A DNA stretch of 64,000 nt from Fragum whitleyi. Its lineage: Eukaryota; Mollusca; Bivalvia; Cardiida; Cardiidae. A program made the translations under genes and the position numbers. The stretch covers positions 38,655,737 through 38,719,736 of the forward strand of contig OX411548.1 of assembly GCA_948146395.1 (NCBI GenBank). Reading direction: 5' to 3'. This document shows positions 57,652 through 64,000 of this stretch, in pieces (within the stretch, counting starts at the first letter, position 1; the number at the start of each line of letters is the position of its first letter). Below the pieces are notes generated by a model that did no database searches, had not been told where the DNA came from, and worked only from the letters and a program-made list of their open reading frames with translations.

Positions 57652-57925
57652 TGCATAGCTGGTAGGGCGACGGACTCTGCGTCGATCTTGGGGAACACGG
57701 TTTGATTCTCAGTCTCAACTAATTTTCAATCCGAGATTTGTTTCCCATCATTGAGTAGATGATCGCGAATACATGTACATTTGAGAGGAGCAGCTGGAGT
57801 CTCGGAAAGGATATATCGTTCCATGTAGTCCGGATAGGTGTAGTACAAGGAATCCATTTTTAAGTTGTTTGGAGCTCCTGTAGCCGATATAAGACTGAAA
57901 TACTGTTTAAAACGTGGTTAACCTC
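57652..57925 (+). mobile_element. Diverged tRNA-headed SINE
   Basis: A-box segment TAGCTGGTAGGGCGACGG, decayed B box GGTTTGATTCTC, body TGAGTAGATGATCGCGAAT and CAGCTGGAGTCTCGGAAAGG, tail GGAGCTCCTGTAGCCGATAT then AAAACGTGGTTAACC. The order matches the SINE at 2303 with heavy divergence. Confidence 0.7.
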
Positions 57926-59127
57926 AAACAAATCTGTCATAATAACGCTAATCTTACAGGTGATATATCACAAACACATGTTTTGAGGCCATTTAGTAAT
58001 GATTACGTAACGGGTATAAAATGAAATGTTCCTACATGTTTGGCATGCGTAAACTATTGATGCAACACGTACGCCTTGGCTCAAATGAATATACACTTTT
58101 GGTGTCATAATGTACGTTGTAGTTACGTTATCTAGTTTTTTGAGCACTAATTATTGATGTTATAACCCCGTGTGACATTTTTAACAATGTCGAAAATGCG
58201 GAAAGCAAAAACTCTGGTTAGCCTGTGCATATGCACAGTCTGGACAGAGTCTTTGCTCTGCGCTCTGTAGATAAATTATGTATATTCCCTCTCTATGCGG
58301 TAAGTGAATGTTCTTATCGCACGGTGTGGTAAGTGTTAGAGCCAGTCGCACTGGTGAATCGTTGAATTTGACGACCGTTTTCTGAAAAACGTGGTGTTAA
58401 GCTCTGATTTGAAGTAAACAACGATAGACGCCCTATATTTTAGTTATGGGACTTCTATTTAAAATAAAGGGTGCCTTATTATGTATTCAAAACCAGGTTT
58501 CACCTTCGAAGACCCGCAATCAATTTTCTGCATTTAATACGGACGCGCCAATCAGAAAACGATAATTAAACAGAACATCCAATCGCCAAGACAACCCTCT
58601 AGTGAGTTTCGTCTGCTCTCCTCTCTACATTTCAATCAGTTTTGTCTGCAACTTAATCCATTTTCGTCTGTTAGAAATGTAGATGCACCAAACTCGCTGC
58701 TTAATTTAGATGTGTCCACCTTAAGTGCGTTTGTTGCAGCAAGCATAAGGTTAGCATTAAATTCCAAACAAAATTAAACATAATACTAAGTTTAGTTACA
58801 TAATCGTACATACATGCTTTTGAGTGAACGCCTTGAAGTGCTTACCTTGCATTAAAAGTATGCACCAATAACAAATAATTGCACCAATAAAGGAACAAAC
58901 CGGCCCTGCGTTTATAATAATGAAGCACATACAAGCGCCCCTGATATGGATGTGTATTTACATTACCCAATGAAGGGTATCTTATGTGGATAGGAATCAA
59001 ATCGGTAACCGAGAAACATGGCTGTATGACGTTACAAATAGAATATGTAAATCTATGGGATTTTTCGACCCCTCTATTTGAAGTTTTGGCGTTAATCGAT
59101 TTAGTCGTGTAAGTAAAAATTAACAAA
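57926..59127. other. Family H fragment at 58222-58270; otherwise no feature
   Basis: ATATGCACAGTCTGGACAGA then GTCTTTGCTCTGCGCTCT is a family H copy. TTATAACCCCGTGTGACATT near 58160 echoes the family G arm. No gene is supported. Confidence 0.4.
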
Positions 59128-59560
59128 CAGTTAATCACATCGCGAAATGGACATTCATCTCAATCAAAACCATACCATTCTAAATTACTCGCTTGGCGCC
59201 CCAGCCATTCATTCGAAACACTCACTCCAATCACCCCAAAAAGCTCCAGAATTATTCAAAATCGCTTCGAAATCGTTCAAAGCGAATACAATTTTAATCA
59301 AATTGGTTAAATTATTGCATGAATTAAGTGGCTGGTTTCATTTTTCAGCTTCTGGTTTGCGAAAACACAAAATGACGCAAAAAAATCATGTAGATCGTTT
59401 TAAAGGAAGGTAAAATAGTATTCCATTTTTCGTTCAATCGGGTGAAATTATCGATTATGTTTTACCTCCCTTGTAATTCATTCAAAAATCGCTCACCGCA
59501 CTCATTCAATTTCATTTCAAAATCATTCAGCTTGCCAATTAAACTATTTTATAAACTATA
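59128..59560 (+). mobile_element. Family D MITE copy 7
   Basis: Starts CAGTTAATCACATCGCGAAA. It carries the CATTC/CACTC motif run and a degraded central hairpin (AAGGAAGGTAAAATAG against TTTTACCTCCCTT around CATTTTTCGTTCAATCG). The right terminus is decayed and the left flank is AA not TA. The 88-codon frame is a shadow of the motif run. Confidence 0.75.
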
Positions 59561-59609
59561 AGTATAGGTACAACCATACTTTTTATAGACATCGAGAGGG
59601 TATATGGAG

Positions 59610-59773
59610 TTAAGGTAGTATACAGTAATAGTTCCGCATTATTTCGGAGCTCATGAGCTGTCGAAATGTTGACCGAGGTTTTCCTAATGAAGTAGTTTGG
59701 AAACATTGGTTAACACTCTTGAAGTTCAATGCATCCAAAACGTTGCGGAACTATTTCCGGTCCATTATCTTTA
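59610..59773. mobile_element. Family M hairpin element copy 2
   Basis: 59614-59769 is preceded by TTAA and followed by TTTA. Ends GGTAGTATACAGTAATAGTT and the complement of GATAATGGACCGGAAATAGT are inverted, continuing into CCGCA. It is diverged from copy 1 at 5265 but shares the GGTAGT end and CAACGTTTYGG/AACGTTGCGG blocks. Confidence 0.6.
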
Positions 59774-60278
59774 GTCGCGATAGCTACTTAAAAAACTTTC
59801 TGCGTCAGGTCAATCTGTTAATACGTTATATTTTTGTGTTTATTTCCATTTTATGAAAATAAAATATAGACAGTGAAGAATGAAATTTGCTTATCTGATC
59901 AAAGTGATTGATTTGACGGTTACTCTGTACATTTAGCAAGATTTTTTTCTCGGGGTTTATTGAAAGGCCTACATTTTGAATGTTGGTACTATTCGAATTA
60001 CTCTTCTGGACTAATTTTTTGTACTGAACATAGAATATATTTAAGCTCGATGTTGTGTTACATATTTCTTAGAAAACTTGAAATGAAGCAGCTTATGATT
60101 ACCAAAGCTTTCTATAGTGTTTACTGTGGTTTCAAAATGCTGTATAATCTTAGGACCTGATACCTCAGTCAAAATGAAACAGTCGGAAATCATTTTATTT
60201 TTTCACCTCCTTAGAATATAGAATCTGTGTACAAAGGAAAGTAAAGTTACAGTTCAAAACGGCAAAATTCTTAATATT
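59774..60278. other. No feature seen
   Basis: Nothing is supported. Confidence 0.5.
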
Positions 60279-60482
60279 TGTGGCCCGCCAGACGAAAAGG
60301 TGTCATCTTGGTAATGCATAACTTATCGACCCTATTCAGACTGAACAGACTACACAGTCTGAATATGGTTGTAACGTTTTCAAAATTGGTTGATTTTCTG
60401 AAACTAGCATGGCCAGTCTACGTTTCTGTAAAATACTCTTTGAGCTGCGACCTTTTCTTTTTCAAATGCAAGTATTGTTTTA
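60279..60482 (+). mobile_element. Family E diverged and 3'-degraded copy
   Basis: TGTGGCCCGCCAGACGAAAA, then CATCTTGG, then a hairpin TTCAGACTG...CAGTCTGAA at about 60337-60365. TTTTCTGAAACTAGCATG follows, as in the other E copies. The right terminus is not found. The 125-codon plus-strand frame starting here is an element shadow. Confidence 0.65.
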
Positions 60483-61400
60483 CTCTCATATTTCACAACC
60501 ACACCATGCCATATTTAAGAAACCTTTTTCACACTAAAATAAGCGGTTTAGGTCAATTCCTTCTTTTACATTTCACATATAAATTTACTGATGATTTAGG
60601 CCGTCAATTTCAAAATGGCGTCGGTCGTATCAATAATAATGGTTTTCTTATATAGGTTAGTTTTGGCGTTTCACCATTTCTTTTTAAGAAAATATATATT
60701 TATCTCTTTGGAATTTTATGGTCATGTCGATTGAGATTATATTTCCAGAAAATGTATCCGTACCTTTGATTGTTTAGAATGTATATATTCAGTCCTAATG
60801 ATCATCTCGATCAATTCAGTTCCGGAATTCGTCTCGTTGTTTACATCGTAATCATGATTCAGACCGGAAGTTCCGCTTTCACGGAGATTTGACTGGTTCT
60901 CTAATGATTTTTGACATTGGTCTTGCGCTAATGAGCTTTATCATCGAACCAGTCTTGCAAGATGCTTGGCAAGACCTAGAATGGAGCTTCTCAAAATGAC
61001 AGATGGGCATTATAAATGCATAACATGTAAATGGAAGCGATAACCCGTCTTAAAACCTCCATTAATCTTACGGATTCTTCATTGAGTGGCTGTCAAACAT
61101 GGCCGCTGCTGTCGGCTACTTTATCTGGGAGGCAGTGACCGTTGACTTCTGTAATTTGTCTTTGCTCATGCTGGACGGACAGTCTACGTACCTTCGGGCT
61201 TTAATCAACTAGACCGCAATCTGTGGTTTAATAATTATCCCTTCGGGGTCATTTGCCATTTATGTCGAGGAGCGGGATATACTCGAGTACCTCGGTGTAA
61301 ATCACGTGTGCAATGTCTGTCCTTGAACGCTAGCTAAAATTTTGAAACAGAACAATATTTATGCCCGATAACTATACTTTACAATTCTGAAATTGATATA
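60483..61400. other. No confirmed gene; GC-richer islet 61080-61320
   Basis: The islet holds a 37-codon frame, ATG at 61099 to TAG at 61212, opening MAAAVGYFIWEAVTV. It has AAACATGG start context. It has no domain, splice donor or homologue I recognise. Confidence 0.35.
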
Positions 61401-61649
61401 TATGTGATCTGTCACACGAAAAGGGATCATCTTGGAAGTGCGTGAAGTGTCGCAGTTTGCGCTGTCTGACTAGGGTCGAAACTTTGAGCACGTGGGGCAT
61501 TTTCTGAATCTAGAATGATCATGCTATCTACCAATGAAAGAATCGATTAAATGCGACCCCAGGTTGACCTATACTGTAGCTGATCCTTTTTTCAAATATT
61601 TATTTTACGGAGTTCCCAGGTGGTCCTTTTTCGCGTGACGGTTTACATA
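61401..61649 (+). mobile_element. Family E MITE copy 3
   Basis: 61403-61647 (245 bp) is flanked by TA. Termini are TGTGATCTGTCACACGAAAA and, in reverse complement, TGTAAACCGTCACGCGAAAA. The internal hairpin is shortened (GCAGTTTGCGCTG). Confidence 0.85.
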
Positions 61650-61740
61650 ATTATATACGCAAAGTTAAGACTTGGATCAGTCTGATAAGAGAGTTCAAAT
61701 AAAATCTGTTTGTAGTTACTGGATTAACGTCACTGCTGAC

Positions 61741-62366
61741 CTTGACAATTATCTTAAGAGTGTCCATCAAGATTTATGTATTTTGATCCGATGAAAAATT
61801 GGTTAAAGACCTAAATGAAAATAATTTTGATTGACAATTAACTAAAGAGTGTCCATCAAGATTTATGCATTTTGATCCGATAAAAAATTGGTTAAAGACC
61901 TAAATGAATATATTTTTGATTGACAATTATCTTAAGAGTGTCAATCAAGATTTATGTATTTTGATCCGATGAAAAATTGGTTAAGACCTAAATGAAAATA
62001 ATTTTGATTGACAATTAACTAAAGAGTGTCCATCAAGATTTATGTATTTTGATCCGATGAAAAATTGGTTTAAGACCTAAATGAAAATAATTTTGATTGA
62101 CAATTATCTTAAGAGTGTCCATCAAGATTTATGTATTTTGATCCGATGAAAAATTGGTTTAAGACCTAAATGAATATATTTTTGATTGACAATTATCTTA
62201 AGAGTGTCCATCAAGATTTATGCATTTTGATCCGATAAAAAATTGGTTTAAGACCTAAATGAATATATTTTTGATTGACAATTATCTTAATAGTGTCCAT
62301 CAAGATTTATGTATTTTGATCCGATGAAAAATTGGTTTAAGACCTAAATGAAAATAATTTTGATGA
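61741..62366 (+). repeat. Minisatellite, 7 units of 88-89 bp
   Basis: The unit carries GACAATTATCTTAAGAGTGT, CCATCAAGATTTATGTATTT, TGATCCGATGAAAAATTGG and GACCTAAATGAAAATAATTT. The marker TGTCC (once TGTCA) falls at 61761, 61850, 61939, 62027, 62116, 62205 and 62294. Variants occur at three places: TTATCTTAAG or TTAACTAAAG; GTATTTTGATCCGATG or GCATTTTGATCCGATA; AAAATAATT or AATATATTT. Units are very similar, so amplification is recent. Confidence 0.95.
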
Positions 62367-62829
62367 AGCAATTACTTTATACGTTTCCGCACAAAGTAGT
62401 CCAATAACGTTTCGTTAATGAAAAATTCAATAACATTTACTTTCTTTTTAAGATTTTATCATAAAATATGACAGTCTATTTGTTGATTTCATGGAGGTAT
62501 GAAACTTAAAAACTTTTACCACTCAAGTATGAATCCTAAAGAGATACAGGCGATTTTACTGAAATATCTTGGATGTAAAAAAAAAAAACATACACACTCA
62601 CTGATTTCTTCATCTAATCACAGTAATACAAATTGTTTTACCTTTTAAATGCTACATCAAAAGATGTTGTAATTTCCTGATTAAAAGAAACATGTTCTGA
62701 TTCCTCAAACAGCTAATTCGATTCATCTGTGTCTTTTTCATGTCTTAGGTTTTTGTTTTAAACAATCTCTTTAAATAACATTACGGTTCTAGCTCACACG
62801 AAATCCAATAAACGTGTGTTGTTCCAGAT
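62367..62829. other. No supported gene
   Basis: 62463-62520 resembles 24715-24775. A12 lies near 62577-62588. Confidence 0.4.
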
Positions 62830-63075
62830 CTGGGGCCGGTTTAACTAAACATCTTACGATCATCATTTTTTGCGTATGTCAAAAAGTTGCTTCTAAAGTA
62901 GTAACTAAAAATGGAAATCTGCCATGCATCATCTCAATGGAATCGACTTCTAAAGACGAATCCAAAGAGATATTGCCAGGCAGAATCTAACAATGAAAGA
63001 AAACACCAGAAACGATTTGATATTGTGGTCTACGATTAATTTTTTCGTAAGAAGATTAGTAAAACGGGCCCCTGG
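62830..63075. mobile_element. Family K MITE, 246 bp
   Basis: The left end CTGGGGCCGGTTTAACTAAA and the right end in reverse complement CCAGGGGCCCGTTTTACTAA continue into TCTTACGA on both sides. This gives ~30-bp inverted repeats. I recall very similar GGGCC(C/G)GTTT(T/A)ACTAA-ended elements from bivalves. Single copy in this window. Confidence 0.75.
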
Positions 63076-63355
63076 CAACTAGTCAAACAGTCAACTCTCC
63101 TTTATAAAATAACAATATTCATCCATTGCATGTATTTGCAGTTATAAGGAATTTACCATGGATTAATCTAAGGAATGGCAAAAATATGTTCAAACATAAC
63201 TATAAGACTTAATGTAAATAAATTGTGATATTATTTGGCTAATTTCGCCTGAGACTCAATGAATATTTCGTATATCTTCGGAAGATTTCCGAGTTCTTAA
63301 TAACCATTGGTAATTAATTAATAAATACACAATTTAACCGGTGTGTGAGAGCAAG
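63076..63355. other. No feature seen
   Basis: Nothing is supported. Confidence 0.5.
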
Positions 63356-63356
63356 A

Positions 63357-63447
63357 AATGATAGCTCAGTCGGTTAAGGTGCGCATTTACAATCATTCAT
63401 CAGTGAGTTCAAATCTCAAACGCGCCCTTCTTTTTTTTTTTTTTTTA
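63357..63447 (+). repeat. tRNA-like SINE relic followed by a T tract
   Basis: A box TAGCTCAGTCGG and B box GAGTTCAAATC at tRNA spacing, then a T run at about 63431-63446 that resembles a Pol III terminator. The acceptor stem does not pair, so it is not a functional tRNA. Confidence 0.5.
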
Positions 63448-64000
63448 ATCTCACGGTAAGGGGATATTTTTTTTCTATTTGTTATCAGAAAACGACCACT
63501 TCCAGTTTAATCCTTAAGCGACATCTCAGGTGCACAGAAGTCTTAATCATTGTATAAAGTGAATTATATACCGAACTTATGTATATTCAATCGCGATGAA
63601 AATATGTTTCCCATTTTTTGAGATGTGAACACAATTTCCCTGCTAAACCTCGTTTCGAGCCAGGCCTCCGAAACCACGAAGAAGAAATAAAACACTGCCA
63701 AAGTTACCACATAGATACTGGAGACTGGTATAGCTTCATTTGATGTTTTTGTTTTATCATTATTTTAATTATTTTTGGAAGTATTCGTAGAAGTCGTATT
63801 TTTTCCGTTTGTGCTAGAAAAAGCTGCAGAGACTAGTATATTACATTCAGATTGGAAATAATTATTGCATTCATTTTTTGCGAAGTGTTAAGTAGGTTAA
63901 AATGATGGCTTTATAAGAAAATTGATTCATTTTTTTATGTCTTCTTAATTTAATTAGCCAAAAAAAAGTGAAAAACGCCGTACCTTCCGATAAAAAAAAG
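63448..64000. other. No feature seen
   Basis: Nothing is supported to the end of the window. Confidence 0.5.

Noticed and set aside
60278..60655. 125-codon plus-strand frame
   Set aside because: It starts at the terminus of a diverged family E copy and has no recognisable domain.
1..64000. CRISPR array, phage or bacterial defence system
   Set aside because: The only regular array is an 89-bp minisatellite without spacers. SINE heads, splice-like signals and sequence composition indicate an animal genome.

Overview
The window reads as AT-rich, intron-poor-in-signal intergenic DNA from an animal. It most resembles a bivalve mollusc. The basis is recalled resemblance, not a search: degenerate ~150-bp tandem units ending in ACGGACGGACG-type or GGCATTT...CTTGTTT tails, tRNA-headed SINEs ending in GCTGAAAGCGGCGTAAAAC, and a MITE bounded by GGGGCCGGTTTAACT are all patterns I associate with bivalve genomes. 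There are no operons, ribosome binding sites, CRISPR arrays, rRNA genes or recognisable conserved protein domains. The longest open frame is 132 codons and looks like chance in AT-rich sequence.

Layout. 0.3-2.6 kb: a TTAA-flanked MITE (family A), a foldback element with a perfect 174-bp internal duplication (family B), and a full SINE. 2.7-4.1 kb: a degenerate ~150-bp tandem array. 4.9-5.4 kb: a SINE, an A copy and a small hairpin element (family M) in its 3' end. 11.8-13.3 kb: two more B copies. 14.1 kb: a weak candidate first exon. 19.5-21.9 kb: two inverted copies of an unidentified ~0.9-1.05-kb element, each with long inverted ends. 22.2 and 38 kb: family G palindromes. 27.8 and 51.5 kb: family F hairpin elements. 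29.6-31.1 kb: two unrelated long palindromes. 32.8-59.6 kb: nine full or partial copies of a TA-flanked Tc1/mariner-type MITE (family D). 35.9-36.7 and 52.1-53.3 kb: further degenerate ~150-bp arrays. 37.6, 47.8, 60.3 and 61.4 kb: family E MITEs. 43.3 kb: the best candidate coding exon, a signal-peptide-like start with a splice donor. 61.7-62.4 kb: a seven-unit 89-bp minisatellite.

No genes can be seen working together. The common theme is non-autonomous DNA transposons whose ends and interiors form hairpins. At least eleven families or single elements are built as palindromes. Several are present in multiple copies with intact target-site duplications (TTAA for A, TA for D and E), which is the strongest evidence that they are real mobile units. 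If the region is transcribed it would produce many dsRNA hairpins; that is inference. Any protein-coding gene here must be represented only by short exons inside large introns.
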